Positions 36,323 to 47,260 of a DNA stretch of 64,000 nucleotides are shown in pieces; the first letter of the stretch is position 1; every line of letters starts with the position of its first letter. Origin of the DNA: Schistosoma haematobium (taxonomy: Eukaryota; Platyhelminthes; Trematoda; Strigeidida; Schistosomatidae); assembly GCF_000699445.3 (NCBI RefSeq), contig NC_067200.1:19395003-19459002 (forward strand). Direction: 5' to 3'. Below the pieces are notes generated by a model. That model was not told the origin of the DNA. It made no database searches and worked only from the letters and a program-made list of their open reading frames with translations. The position numbers and the translations under genes are program-made.

Positions 36323-37116
36323 GGCGAGACTCTAATTTATGGACGACCTATGAACGAAGCTTAAGTGACCTTGAGAATTATTAGCCAATCAGCAAACAGT
36401 CTGTATAGAGTAAAAATATGTTATACAAAACCAAAGAAATAAAGTGGATACACTTCTTAGACGTGGTTCAAAAACTTGTCAACGTTAGAAAGAGGTTCAG
36501 AGGTTCTAAAATCGTTATGTATGCAGTAGAGGAAATCATCCAAACGGCTACAGAATAGTCGGCCTCTGGAACCAAGACAAAGTCTCAAAAACTCAGCCTC
36601 GACCACATAGCTTCAATATTGTTTATGTGCACTCCGGTTGTTGTGTACACAAAATGTTACTTGTGGATAACGACACGATGCACATAACCAAGCCTATGTA
36701 GGAGTCTGTACGCTCTCCAAACATCCGTATATATTGTAGTACCTATCTGCAACCAGTGTTACTGGTGCTTTTATTATCCAGTTCGCAATAATTGTCATAA
36801 TTTGCCTTAGTTAGGAACTATATATATGGGGTTTTCATCACGAACTGACATCAGCTATAATGCCAGAAATTTTATTTAGCCAAATGGATGAAAGGCTTTC
36901 GAGCCAAAATCCGAGATCTATCATCTTATACCTGATTGATTCGTTTACAAATTATAGTCCCGCCGTTTTATTTGTTATAGCCGCTCAATTATCACGTTTT
37001 GTACAAAATTCCCTGTAAACCGATCGTACGTTAGCATTAAGCACTGAAATTGGCGCCGTAACCTTGAAATCTCTAAGACGCTTCTGATTGGCTCATCCAT
37101 AAATTTGAGTCTCGCC
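36323..37116. mobile_element. Merlin DNA transposon, internally decayed
   Basis: The 794-bp element has the same GGCGAGACTCTAATTTA-type termini as the copy at 13309 and the shared subterminal block AACCGATCGTACGTTAGCA. The interior holds a transposase remnant on the minus strand. No matching 8-bp duplication was found, so one flank has been rearranged or eroded. The right end abuts the frameshifted minus-strand exon at 37125. Confidence 0.8.
36515..36800 (-). pseudogene. Merlin transposase C-terminal remnant
   Basis: The minus-strand frame reads APVTLVADRYYN, then YTDVWRAYRLLHRLGYVH, a TAA, HFVYTTTGVHINNIEAMWSR, a TGA, and DFVLVPEADYSVAVWM. The pattern D-x-W-R-A-Y, then a His/Asn-rich strand, then GVH-x-N-x-IE-x-MW, is the second half of the DDE domain shared by IS1595/ISXO2 and eukaryotic Merlin transposases (second D in TDVWRAY, the last acid in IEAMW). 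Two stops make it inactive, and the first third of the protein is absent. Confidence 0.75.
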
Positions 37117-37124
37117 GAGTAAAC

Positions 37125-37445
37125 ATGAGGTATTAAGATATCTTATATCTGGCAAAACAACTATGGAATCCCAATAAGTAGACTCATCAGAAACTTTTTC
37201 CGCAGTATGATGAGCTTTATTTGAGTCTGTTTGATTCATTTTTTGTTTCTTTGTGGGCGGATACTGCATTAATTTCATGTGCGTTTAACAAAACACCATC
37301 CTTCTGTGAAATGGACAAGTCAGTATTTGTACACTGTGTTTTGGGGACAGTGGGATTTGAACATTCTACAGGGCATGTCTCTGAAACGGACGTTTCTGGA
37401 TCACTGGGTGGATCATGAATAAATGCTACTTCTTCGCTTATATTA
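37125..37445 (-). pseudogene. Minus-strand exon with frameshift, next to Merlin
   Basis: From an acceptor-like TTCTTTTATAAGCAG near 37446, the minus strand encodes ISEEVAFIHDPPSDPETSVS, ECSNPTVPKTQCTNTDLS and NAHEINAVSAHKE. The frame then stops at 37217, but one base fewer in the A-run near 37239 would keep it open as KMNQTDSNKAHH, then STYWDSIVVLPDIRYLNTSC. Coding-like character on both sides of the shift suggests one real exon with an indel. The second part runs to within about 10 bp of the Merlin terminus at 37116, so the insertion may have cut the exon. Product unrecognised. Confidence 0.5.
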
Positions 37446-37634
37446 CTGCTTATAAAAGAATTCATAGAGGCTTTTATCAACACATTCATACATTTTGTGG
37501 ACCGTCCTCACAGTGCAGTGCTTAGTTTGTGTAGTTTTGACTTGTGTCAGAACCAAGAAATTAACTGGTCTACTAACTATCAATCTGATCATTATCTTGT
37601 TTTAATGAGTTTATTAGGTTCTAAACACATATAT

Positions 37635-37858
37635 TTATGTAGCTGCCTTGGATTTCCAACGTGATTTATCCTTTAATAGAGCAGATAGAAATAGTTCAGC
37701 TTTATTTTCGGATATTGTTCTAGACATTTTTATACTTGGAAAGTCAGACTGTTGTTCAGAGACTGATCTAAATGATAATGTGTTTTTGAGTATCGAAAAC
37801 TTTAATTTGTTTCTCAGTGAAATAAATTTTACTCCACCGAAAATCAAACATTTAACTG
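37635..37858 (-). CDS. Terminal exon of an unrecognised protein
   Basis: Minus strand: acceptor TTTGATGCATACAG, then an open frame VKCLIFGGVKFISLRNKLKF, LKNTLSFRSVSEQQSDFPS, RTISENKAELFLSALLKDK, ending SRWKSKAAT and TAA at 37635-37637. No donor consensus precedes the stop, so it reads as a C-terminal exon. A basic, Ser-rich, cytosolic-looking sequence; no domain recognised. The exon at 37125-37445 lies downstream on the same strand and would belong to a different transcript or to an alternative 3' end. Confidence 0.5.
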
Positions 37859-37899
37859 TATGCATCAAATTGAAACCCATACTAGTAACACGAAAGAAA

Positions 37900-38080
37900 T
37901 GGTTTCTGGAATCGGTAGATCATCGTGTAACATCATGGCTTTTAGGGGAAAGGTACTTGATTCGAGTCCGAAGAGTAAATATCAACTCGTGATTATAAAT
38001 GCATCCGGTTGGCGAGCCACAAATAGAATTAAACACGTTTCCTGGATCTCAATGCTAGCTACATCCTGTCTGTTTTATAC
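37900..38080 (+). repeat. SINE-B copy, degenerate
   Basis: TGATTCGAGTCCGAAGAG (box B) and CATCCGGTTGGCGAGCCAC are relics of the tRNA and hammerhead parts. Core lost. Confidence 0.5.
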
Positions 38081-38274
38081 AAGACTATTATTTGCGTAAC
38101 GAGCATAAATTTTATTTCATCCTAAATTTTCTACTCAATCAGAGTTTGTGAAAACATTCAACAATCGTCTATACTACAGTTTCCAATATAGTTACCTGTG
38201 TTCAGTTATAGTTGGCGATAATTGAATTAAAACGATTTTTGAAATCCTACATCTACGAATTTCATTCATTCAAA

Positions 38275-38515
38275 TCATAAGTATGGTATGTGCTACTGAT
38301 GTCAACCGATACAAGTAGTATGTATGATCAATCGAAAATTAAATGCCGGAAGGCAGAAGGTTAAGAAGATCAAATAAAAGAGAAGGAGTACAGAGAATGA
38401 TCGTCGTGGAAACAAAGGAACTATGAAGTCTGGGACGATTGATTGACATTTTATAAAAGAAGTATTCACTGTATAGTTCTCAGATCTTACTAAGATTCCG
38501 TAATTTTGTGTTTAA
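38275..38515. repeat. Repeat family F, part
   Basis: ATCGAAAATTAAATGCCGG, AGAAGGTTAAGAAGATCAAA and ACGATTGATTGACATTTT are the reverse-complement blocks of the 35.7 kb copy. Confidence 0.6.
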
Positions 38516-38544
38516 ATATATTTGATTGTAATCACAATTGATTG

Positions 38545-38935
38545 ATCACTGGGCGGCGATCAATGTCATGCGGGTCTGGTCCTTATTAGTGCAGATCGAA
38601 TGCTATCGACCATGTTGCAATGTGTCCACTAGTCTAGGTGACTCGACACTGCGTTCACTATGTTGAGATAAGATGATGATTGGAGGTAGTCGAGAGGAAA
38701 CTTTGGACCTAGGTTTCATGATACTTGGCTCTCGTCAGCAAGGTGTACCTGTGATCTTGAGGGAATTGGTGCTCCCTGGCTACCTCCAACCATCACCGAA
38801 ATCTCAATACATAGTGCCCGCAGTGTCGAGTCACCTAGGCTGGTGGCCACATTGCGACATGATCGATAGCGTTCGATCTGCACTAATAAGGACTAGACAC
38901 ACATGACATTGATCACCACCCAGTGATCAATCAAT
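38545..38935. repeat. SINE-C inverted pair (390 bp)
   Basis: The left half (38545-38780) is SINE-C on the minus strand and includes a decayed hammerhead at 38701-38743 (CTGACGA and GAAAC kept, stem II broken). The right half (38781-38935) repeats the unit's 3' part on the plus strand. The ends, CACTGGGCGGCGATCAATG and CATTGATCACCACCCAGTG, are near-perfect reverse complements, so the whole block can fold on itself. Confidence 0.7.
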
Positions 38936-39399
38936 TATGAATAGTTTCTCTTCCATAACTATTGAATGGTTGGTCGGATAGCGCTGATTCTTGTTTTATC
39001 TTGAGTTTGGTAGCCCATCTTTTTGATAAAACAAAAACCAAGAGACTTCATCCATTATTTTAAGAGCTACAGAATTTTCAATATCAAATAGTTTCTCCTC
39101 CATAACTCCTGAAAGTTACGAAAATAAAACACCATATAAAGATATTAATGTTTTGATAGGCTCCTGTTTACTTATACCATATGATTAAACAGCTTAAATA
39201 TGATTCTTCAATTTAGTCAATCCCTAAATAAAAGATAACAATTAGATGAAATAAAAAACAATACTCATGACTATCATATGAGGTAGAAAGTTTAATGGAA
39301 CTATTGTTTTTGAATAAGCTCACAAGCTAGTTCTCAAAGAAATCTGTAGTATCATCATAATAAGGAATCAAGTATGTCAAATAGAATGTGTTAGTATGT

Positions 39400-39870
39400 A
39401 TTGTAGTAAGTGAGACCATAATTGGGGACAATCAAAATGTATTTGAATACAAAATTGCAAAACATTTCAGTAAAATTTAAGAAACATAGATCTAGCTGAC
39501 GAGTCCCAAATGGGACGAAACGCGCGTATTAAATCCTCATGCTGGTTACTATCCATCTCTGTTTATAAAACTTGTAACTTAAGACAATATCAAGACAATC
39601 CGCATAGGTTACACATATGCTAACAAGAGACTGATCAATTGCAGACCTAAATAACAACGCCAAGTGAATTCATACAGTAAATATTTCATTCGCAAAATGT
39701 CAATCAATTGTCTTAGACTTGATTGTTCCTTTGTTTCAACACCAACCACTGTCTGTTCTCGTTTCCTTCTGTTCGATCTTCTTAACCTTCTGCCGACAGG
39801 TATTTTACTTTCGATTGATCATACATACTACTTATATCTATCGATATAAGTAGCACACAATACAGTATGA
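39400..39870. repeat. Repeat family F, split by SINE-B
   Basis: Family F blocks before 39487 (GGGGACAATCAAAATGTATT) and after 39670 (CAGTAAATATTTCATTCG, TTCTTAACCTTCTGCC) are continuous with each other in intact copies, so the intervening SINE-B is a nested insertion. Ends in the palindrome CTTATATCTATCGATATAAG at 39831-39850. Confidence 0.65.
39487..39670 (+). repeat. SINE-B 3' part nested in family F; hammerhead core kept
   Basis: Starts at the hammerhead: ATCTAG, CTGACGA, stem II GTCCC/GGGAC with loop AAAT, GAAAC, palindromic ACGCGCGT. The cleavage triplet is GTA, allowed by the NUH rule. Stem I has one mismatch. Both flanks carry CATA, a possible short target duplication. Confidence 0.65.
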
Positions 39871-39994
39871 CATCAATAATAAATTTAATCCTTTAAATGT
39901 TTTGATCTGGAGAAGTTAATTACACCTGTCACCAGAATCTTCGAAATGTTACTGATTTGTTTTAACCAAAACTATAGTGATGCACTGTAGTAGA

Positions 39995-40305
39995 GTGGTG
40001 TATGCTACTTATATCGACAGACATAATTAGTATGTAACATTAATCGGAAGTAGAAACTCTGGCTTCAGAAGATTAATCAGATCAAGTGGAAGAGAATAGA
40101 ACAAAGAATCATATATAATGTAAAGTACAAATGATGGAAATGTGCAGATGGGGTATTCATTGTATGGTACCCATATTTTACCAAGAGATTATGTAATTCT
40201 GTATTGAAAATACACTGGTTGTCTCCACGTATGTTTTCATTCATTACAGTGTTATTACTATTGGTTGAATACAAAATATTTCAAGAAGTTTCTTTATTTT
40301 TCGAC
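39995..40305. repeat. Repeat family F, part
   Basis: TGCTACTTATATCGACAGAC, then AGAAGATTAATCAGATCAAG and related blocks. Confidence 0.55.
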
Positions 40306-40801
40306 CAACCCTTGCTGTAAATATCGAGTGATCACCATTTAGATGTTGGCAGTTCAAGAATCGACAGTTGAATAATGTACATTCTTTTCGATGCATATTG
40401 TTAGTAACCACGATGTCTTTGATTGGGCCCTTCTGTAACTTGTACAGTGAGATGTTATTAACTTTTCACAAAACGCTCTTTAATAGGTTATGCGACCAAT
40501 AGGCATAATGTTGTGCTAAAGGAAACAAGAAAACAGTTAAGTTTTTCAAATATCCAGATGACAGGAACAAGTAGCCTTGATATTCAAATAGGCCACCTAG
40601 AATAGTACAGTACCTAGAATAGTAGTATAGTAGTACTCTTGGTTTGTATTTTCTGCGACCTATCCTACTACACAACACGGCGAATGCCCCATTTTATTTA
40701 AAATATGACAATCAAACACATGTGACGTTACGTGGTTTGGATAAACACTGTTATCAATAAATAATGTGTGAGAGTAGTAATATATTGAAATTAGTCTTTA
40801 T

Positions 40802-41668
40802 CAGACCTCGACATCTGAGGGAAAACACGGCATACAATGGACAGCTCAGAATCAATTACACGATCTGGACTTCACAGATGACCTAGCCCTCCTATTGCAT
40901 ACACATGAACAAATACAGATAAAGACAGCCAGTGTAGCAGCAGTCTTTGCATCAGTAGGCCTCAGCATACACAAGGGGAAAACCAAGGTCCTCAAATTCG
41001 AAACGGAGAACAGCAATCCAGTCACTCTTGATGGCGAAACTCTGGAAGATGTAGAATCTTTCACATACCTGGGAAGCATGATCGGTGAACAAGGAGGTTC
41101 AGACGTAGACATAAAGGCGAGGATTGGCAAAGCAAGGACAGTATACCTACAGTTGAAGAACATATGGAACTCAAAACAACTTTCAACCAATATCAAAGTG
41201 AGAATCTTCAATACGAATGTCAAGGCAGTTCTACTGTACGGAGCTGAAAATTGGAGAACTACTACAACCACCATCAAGAAGGTACAAGTATTTATAAATA
41301 GCTGTCTTCGCAAGATACTCAACATTCATTGGCCGGATACCATCAGCAACAGTCTACTGTGGGAGAGAACAAACCAGCTTCCAGCTGAAGAAGAAATTAG
41401 GAAAAGACGATGGAAATGGATAGGACATACATTACGCAAATCATCAAACTGCATCATGAGGCAAGCCCTAACTTGGAATCCTGAGGGAAGGCGGGAAAGT
41501 GGAAGGCTAAAGAACACATTACGTCCGGAAATGGAGTCAGATATGAAAAGCATGAATAACAACTGGAAGGACTGGAAAGGATTGGTCAGAACAGGGTTGG
41601 ATGGAGAATGCTGGTGAGTGGCCTATGCTCCTTCACGAGGAGTAACAGGCGTAAGTAAGTAAGTAAGT
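40802..41668 (+). pseudogene. RTE-like LINE 3' end, longest RT fragment
   Basis: A 5'-truncated copy with one open frame from 40802 to TGA at 41615. It opens in the RT palm: [18 protein letters not shown], then FTDDLALL, the catalytic F/YxDD motif in a form with T for the usual A. It continues through [52 protein letters not shown] and [19 protein letters not shown] to the C-terminal [14 protein letters not shown]. The 3' UTR is short (CCTATGCTCCTTCACGAGG) and the element ends in (GTAA)4-5 at 41651-41668 instead of poly-A, as expected for the RTE clade; schistosome SR2 is the known example. It is not a host gene. The frame of about 271 codons without a stop marks it as the youngest RTE copy here. 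Confidence 0.9.
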
Positions 41669-42234
41669 CTTCATCACACTTGTTCTGATATACAGCATGT
41701 ATATTCGAACCAATGAACTAATGACGGTGATTAATGTTCTTCCGTGGTGAAAAAGGTGATCTATGAATCATACATTTCTTATAAATGTAGAGGTATTATC
41801 GGTTTAAATCACTACAACTTCTGCTATTTTAAAAAAAAAACAAGATCAAATCCAGTTCTCGAAACCATAGTAGAAGAAGATAGATCTCTTAACATCTATG
41901 GGCGTTGTCCACCAAATATAACAATATAGCATTATGTATTGACTTTCTCAATCATAACTCGAACAAAGACCGTTGACTGAGAACACAAGAGTGAGCGAGA
42001 AAGTATATCAGGCTACTGCATGAAATGATAAAATACTCATTCATATATATACCACTCTAATCTTCTGGAAATTGATCCATTTCAAAGACAATGAAATGAA
42101 CTTGCCCTTTACGTCATCTCTGCTGATGATCGATTGACCTTTTCACTGAGACACTTTTGATAGTATCAAGTTTATGTACTTATACAAGTATGTGACTTCA
42201 GGAACAGGAATATTTTGCGGATTTTCAATGGTCA

Positions 42235-42480
42235 CTAACTAGCACCTCAGTTCCAGGCCCGCATTGGCGTCCGCAGAACAGCACCCTTTCCCCTCCTGGT
42301 TGGCAGTGTCACCAAATATAGTGAACGAGAACATAAGTGAGGACAATTGAATGTGTTTGAATACAAAATTACAGAACATCTTAGTAAAATGTGAGAACCA
42401 TACAGTGAATACTTAGTTTGCAAAATGTCAATCAATTGTCTCAAACTGGATTGTTCCACACCAATTGCTTTCTGTTGCTG
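42235..42480. repeat. Repeat family F, part
   Basis: TCACCAAATATAGTGAACG, GGACAATTGAATGTGTTTG and CAATCAATTGTCTC blocks. Confidence 0.6.
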
Positions 42481-42599
42481 TACTTACTTGAGTATAATTA
42501 ACCCACTTGTAAAAGTCTGATGATTTGCAACTTTGCACATTTTTTTCAAACTTTTGTTAACTGTAGAAATTTGTGAAGATTGTAGTATTGAAACACAGT

Positions 42600-42965
42600 T
42601 GAATTCACAAGTCGATCTAAGCTGGACCATTATTGAAAACCTGGAAACATTAAACGGCCATTTTTTCCTAGTATGGGACTCCTGCACAGTTCTCATTCAC
42701 GATACCGTTGGCCGAACTTAAACGCAGGATCATTGATTTCTCGCGTGAATGTTTAACATCTAGACCACTGAACCCGGCATCAACAGGAGATAATGTCTAA
42801 TATCAATCCATCCATCTACATGAGCAACCCTTCATCCGTTGTTCGATGTAGATAAATTTCACACACATAACACAGATCGGACTAGACTGATCACGGCTTC
42901 TTACTAGAACTTCAAGAAATCGATGTTGAAGCTAGTTACTAATGAATACATCATTATTATCAGAA
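42600..42965 (-). repeat. SINE-A, full length but decayed
   Basis: Minus strand: the 5' part near TTCTGATAATAATG, a tRNA-like block, and a hammerhead whose CTGAGGA strand reads TGCAGGA and whose GAAA is changed. Tail at 42600. Confidence 0.65.
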
Positions 42966-43439
42966 TGACAATCCCTGGATATTGTAGTATTTTCCCAGTT
43001 GAATTCAGTTAAGACTGAATACTGAAACTTTGTATGTTCCAACTAGTAAACTAATGCTAATAAACGATTAGTTACTCATCTTTAATGTAAACACCATAAA
43101 TAATTTGCAAAGATAGTTTTATTTTTTATTCCCTTTGGAATCGTACCACTTACCAAGGGATATACCTATGACACAATGTAATCAGATGGATTGAAAGATG
43201 GATAAACAATGTCACTTTACCAATAACAGTGATAAGCAAATAAGATATGTTGAGACCTAATTAGAAAACGTCTTTTGTCTCCACAGCACTCACTGAAATC
43301 AGTAAATAGCTTCAGAAGTATACTAAAATTACTAAGCAATTTGTGTAAAGTATACTTGTAGTCCTAATACATTTCCTTATGATAATTTCAAGATTTTATC
43401 TTTTACGTTTTATGAACAATATATGGATATAAACTGTCT

Positions 43440-43860
43440 ATTCATAGCTATGATGACTCAGTAGCTAAGTCGATAACATGATGGCGTTTGAAGTAAACAG
43501 TACTGGGTTCAAGTCCCAGAGTGAACATCAACTCTAAGATATAGGTACATCCAGCTGACGAGTCTCAAATAGAACGAAACGCGTGCCCTAGATTCTACTG
43601 CTAGCCACTATTCATCTCCGTTTAAAGAACTTGTGAATTGAGGCAATGTCGGGATAGTGTGTACAAGACGCTCATATGCAGTCTTAAATAACAATGTGAA
43701 GATACAATTGAATTTCAAACTTCACCCCTTTTCACGAGTAGATAGCTATCAAGACACAATACGTAAGTGGATAACGTGATAGCGTTTAAAGAAAACAGTG
43801 CTGGGTTCGAGTCCCAGAGTGTACAATAACTCTGAGATACAGGTACATCCATCTGCTTAC
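43440..43860 (+). repeat. SINE-B (Smalpha-like) dimer
   Basis: Two consecutive units on the plus strand. Unit 1 has box A (TAGCTAAGTCGATAACATG), box B (CTGGGTTCAAGTCCCAG) and a hammerhead at 43550 with CTGACGA and GAAAC but a GCC cleavage triplet and a mispaired stem II. Unit 2 repeats the tRNA part and stops inside its hammerhead at 43853. Spacing between the two CTG positions is 298 bp. Confidence 0.8.
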
Positions 43861-44224
43861 TTAATATTTGTCATACTGATACATGGTTCACTACATTATT
43901 AACCCAACAACTGACTACTTAAATAAGAACACAAGAATAAGTACACTTAACTTTTAGTTGACTTTTAATGGTCATCAATTAACCATCTCATTAGGTGACT
44001 TCAAATACGTACTCTCTATTAATAATAAACCTATTCCAAATCATTATCTTATTTCAAAATGATCTAAATAGATGACATTCTGATTGACAAAGCTTTTTTC
44101 TTTTCTCTTCATTTCACTTTGTCCACAAGATGGATTTGTATAGTTTATCATTTGTTTTTATTCACCTAATTCATATGGGATAGTTTCTAGTAGTATAATG
44201 AAATGTAAATCACCATGTGATTTA

Positions 44225-44232
44225 CATTTAGG

Positions 44233-44283
<51 letters not shown>
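44225..44283. repeat. (TA)n microsatellite, promoter-proximal
   Basis: About 24 TA units ending about 40 bp before the predicted start codon of the micro-exon gene. Length variation here could affect its promoter. Confidence 0.9.
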
Positions 44284-44284
<1 letters not shown>

Positions 44285-44324
44285 AAGTATATGAAGTTAT
44301 TATGATTATTTATAATCGCTCACA
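44284..44324 (+). promoter_or_regulatory. Possible core promoter and short 5' UTR of the micro-exon gene
   Basis: TATTTATAATCG lies about 15 bp before the ATG, and the TA tract lies just upstream. No initiator could be fixed. Confidence 0.3.
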
Positions 44325-44400
44325 ATGAATTCTAAGCTTATTCTTATCATATTCATTATTATGTCCCTTAATGATAAGATGGGATCCAATGCAGAATCAT
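44325..44400 (+). CDS. Micro-exon gene, exon 1 (signal peptide)
   Basis: The predicted gene has six exons over 14 kb, product about 84 residues. Exon 1 starts at ATG 44325 and encodes MNSKLILIIFIIMSLNDK then MGSNAES. It has one Lys, a hydrophobic core and small residues at a plausible cleavage site after SNA, the usual form of a secretory signal. It ends TCAT|GTAAGT in phase 1. The total layout (signal exon, run of tiny exons, longer last exon, no transmembrane helix, secreted product under 100 residues) is that of schistosome micro-exon genes, whose products are secreted from glands and tegument of intramammalian stages. I cannot assign it to a numbered MEG. The introns hold SINE-A/B/C, RTE and family D copies. 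Confidence 0.65.
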
Positions 44401-44439
44401 GTAAGTTTATGAAGTACTTTAACAATTGATTTATGCATA

Positions 44440-45030
44440 CTTAATGTCAGTTCCTTTTTGTCTAGATATCTGTTTCGTTTGTTCGTTTTGAACATGTCAT
44501 TATGCCTATTAGTTGTATAATCTTGAGTGCTATTAGGGGTATGACGGTGGTTATCACTTCCCGGTTGCCCACATCGTGGAGGGGTTCTTCTGGAGGTGTT
44601 GGAGATGGTTGGAAGAGAGTTAGGGGCGGCCAAAACAAAACGTGGCATCAGTGCTTGTAGTCACTAACTTCTAGTCTGAGCCATGTTGAGAGATGCAGAC
44701 TACTTGGTTGGGGTCCGCGTGACTATCGTAACCAATGGTTGGAGACTCTTGGTGACATGTCTCAGAATCGATAACATTGGCATCGGTGTATACACTCTCT
44801 ATCTTCCCTTAAACTAAGAGATTAAAATCGCTTCATATCTTTCTTTCTACGAACTAATTCTTTCATCCTGTACTATATCCTTTTATGCAATCTTTCTTTT
44901 ATATATTACCACCTCTAAATTAACTACTTTTATGAATTCGGTGTCCATCTTGTTGTGTTAATAAGGTATGGCAACTTGGACCGATGCATATATATGCCTG
45001 GTCCTACGTTGTAGCTCACTGACTGACAGA
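44440..45030. repeat. Possible LINE 3' fragment in intron 1 of the micro-exon gene
   Basis: GC-richer block with GGTTGGGGTCCGCGTGAC, TATCGTAACCAATGGTTGG and a terminal inverted CATATATATG/CCTGGTCC segment. It looks like retroelement sequence, but I could not identify the family. A minus-strand open frame at 44397-44648 has no support. Confidence 0.35.
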
Positions 45031-45264
45031 CTGACTGTATAATCTAGTCAGATGCGTTTGTAACAAGTGTGCAAACTTACAGAAGAGACTAATCGGAGAC
45101 ATCTTGATCACTGGCAGTATGCAGTGTAAAAGAATGTACATCATTTAAATGTTGATTGAGTAAACTGTTCACATCTAAACTGGTCATCACTTAATACGTT
45201 ATCGCCGGTATCAATCATGAATGAAGAATCGAAATCCAGTTGAAATATTTTGTGACTGAGATGA

Positions 45265-45435
45265 TGAACTGATTGATGTTAGACCATCATTGAAAACTTG
45301 GATACATTAGATGGCCGTTTCGTCCTATTGCGGGACTCCTCTGCAGTGCGCATCCACGATCCCGCTTGTGAGATCCGAACTCAGGGTCTTCGGTCTCGTT
45401 CGCGAACGCTGAACCTCTACATCACTGAGTCGCAA
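45265..45435 (-). repeat. SINE-A copy, core mutated
   Basis: The hammerhead keeps GTCCC/GGAC and GAAAC, but CTGAGGA reads CAGAGGA (U4 lost). Box B-like sequence is present. Confidence 0.75.
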
Positions 45436-45694
45436 ATACTTTGTGCTGAGAATTCCATATTGTATCAAAAGTAGGATATTGAATAAAGCTAATTATATAT
45501 ATATAATATTTCTGTCATAATCATCCGTATATGGTTGGTATTGATAATTAGGAAGGAATTACTGCTAGTCCCCATTGTTACATGTTCACCTCATGGAAGC
45601 GTTTGGATATCATTTGCAGAGTAAGCATGATACTGGTATATCTATTCACAGTCCAACTATAGCATTGTGGAAATTGTTGAGTTTTAGATTCATA

Positions 45695-45880
45695 TCATAA
45701 ATGGATCAATGTTAGACTACTATTAAAAATCTTAAAGCACTGCACAGCCGTCTCGTTCTAGTATGAGACTCCTGAACAGAACGAATTCACGATCCTACAC
45801 TAGAGGGACTCGAACCCGGCACCTATCGGTCTCGCTCGCGAACGCTTAATCTGTATACCATTGAGTTGGCTGGTATCCAA
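45695..45880 (-). repeat. SINE-A copy, decayed
   Basis: Box B-like CCGGGTTCGAGTCCCTC is well kept; the hammerhead is lost. Confidence 0.7.
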
Positions 45881-46334
45881 GAAGTTATTGATTAGTCATA
45901 AGTTGAAATTACTGTCTAAATTCCATGATATCTTACAGTTGAGCTCAAATTATTCAAGATAATTGACAGAAAAGGTAGTAATTTCAATTTAACTATCATC
46001 TTCAATGTAAAATGATTTGAATGTAACAAACTAGTGAAGAAAACTAAAGCATTTCAACCTATTCCAAAGAATGTTTAATCTTCTATGGTTAAACTAATTG
46101 CTTACTTCTTTTGACGTTAGTAATCGGTGTCCCAGTGAAACTTCTATATTCTATGATTCGTTCTGTATAATACGAACAGATGTAAACTACCTATCTAACT
46201 AACTATGCAGCAAGATCATTGAAACAAAGAGAAAGCATAGAAGCGATTTAATTGAGAACCCCCTTTGTTTACGTGTAAGTAGTATAAGAAAGACCCAAAA
46301 TATACAACAATACGTTTAACACATATACTTCGTA

Positions 46335-46590
46335 ATCGTATAGACGACTAGTAGTAGTGTAATGAACGAGAACATAGGCAGTAGCAACATGACAAACTAT
46401 TCTGGTAAAATCTGAGAACCAGTTAATCAATATTTCATTTGCAAAATGTCAATCAATCGTCTCATACTTGATTGTTTCCTCTTTTCCATACCAATCAGTC
46501 TTTGTTCTCATTGCCTTAGATCATTTCATTTTCTATTGGTGTAATATACTACTTGTATCTATTGACATCAGTAGTATATTCCAGTTACCT
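46335..46590. repeat. Repeat family F, part
   Basis: CAATCAATCGTCTCATACTT and CTACTTGTATCTATTGACAT blocks. Confidence 0.6.
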
Positions 46591-46776
46591 TAATGAGCAT
46601 ATTAATAAAGTTGACAACATTACATTTCTTGTTAGAATCATCTAGAAAGTGAATATATATGACTTAATCTTATTATAGAATACCATTCATTAGTCATTCA
46701 GTTCTCATGATTCACGTATTCATAATAAGACTCATTCAACTGGATGACATAATCATCATGTATATTTACGTTGTAG

Positions 46777-46810
46777 CTGAAGCAGAAGAACCGTTGAATA
46801 AGGCTGATGC
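46777..46810 (+). CDS. Micro-exon gene, exon 2 (34 nt)
   Basis: The acceptor is TATATTTACGTTGTAG and the donor GATGC|GTAAGT. The first two bases complete Ser with the T of exon 1; the exon then reads EAEEPLNKAD and leaves two bases (GC). Acidic and soluble, as expected just after a signal peptide. Phase 1 in, phase 2 out. Confidence 0.65.
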
Positions 46811-46924
46811 GTAAGTAAACCTGTTTTATGTAATGATCCTATATTAATTCTTAATCAATATAGTTGTACCTGTTAAATACAAGCCCAGTAATTTACAATA
46901 CTAGTCATTAAACAACGATAAGCG

Positions 46925-47115
46925 TTACAGTAAATACCATCCATCAGTCGTCTTAGACTTCATTGTTCCTTCATTTCTAAAGTGGTCGTTCTATGTTCCC
47001 ATTTCTCTTTTCTTTGATCTTCTTAACCTTAATCTGCCAACAGGTATCTCATTTTCGATTGATGTTACATACTACTTATATCTATCGATATCAGTAGCAT
47101 ACATCATATTAGTAC
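46925..47115. repeat. Repeat family F, part
   Basis: TTCTTTGATCTTCTTAACC and the palindromic CTACTTATATCTATCGATAT end. Confidence 0.6.
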
Positions 47116-47139
47116 TAGAATTCAAAATGAGCATTCTAT

Positions 47140-47260
47140 CCCATTTAGGACTTGTCAGCTGAATATACCTTTATTCTAGTTGATGTTTACTCCGGGACTG
47201 GAAATCAATACCGTTTGCCACAAATGGCATCAAGTTGACCATTTAGCTACTGAATCAATT
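47140..47260 (-). repeat. SINE-B fragment, decayed
   Basis: The minus strand has box B-like CCAGTCCCGGAG and TTCAGCTGACAAGTCCTAA. Core changed (CTGACAA). Confidence 0.5.

Noticed and set aside
40895..41617. 240-codon frame as a possible host gene
   Set aside because: It is the C-terminal half of an RTE reverse transcriptase with an FTDD motif and a (GTAA)n tail.
44397..44648. 83-codon minus-strand frame with Pro/Thr/Asn-rich peptide
   Set aside because: Lies in an apparent retroelement fragment opposite intron 1; no start context or conservation visible.
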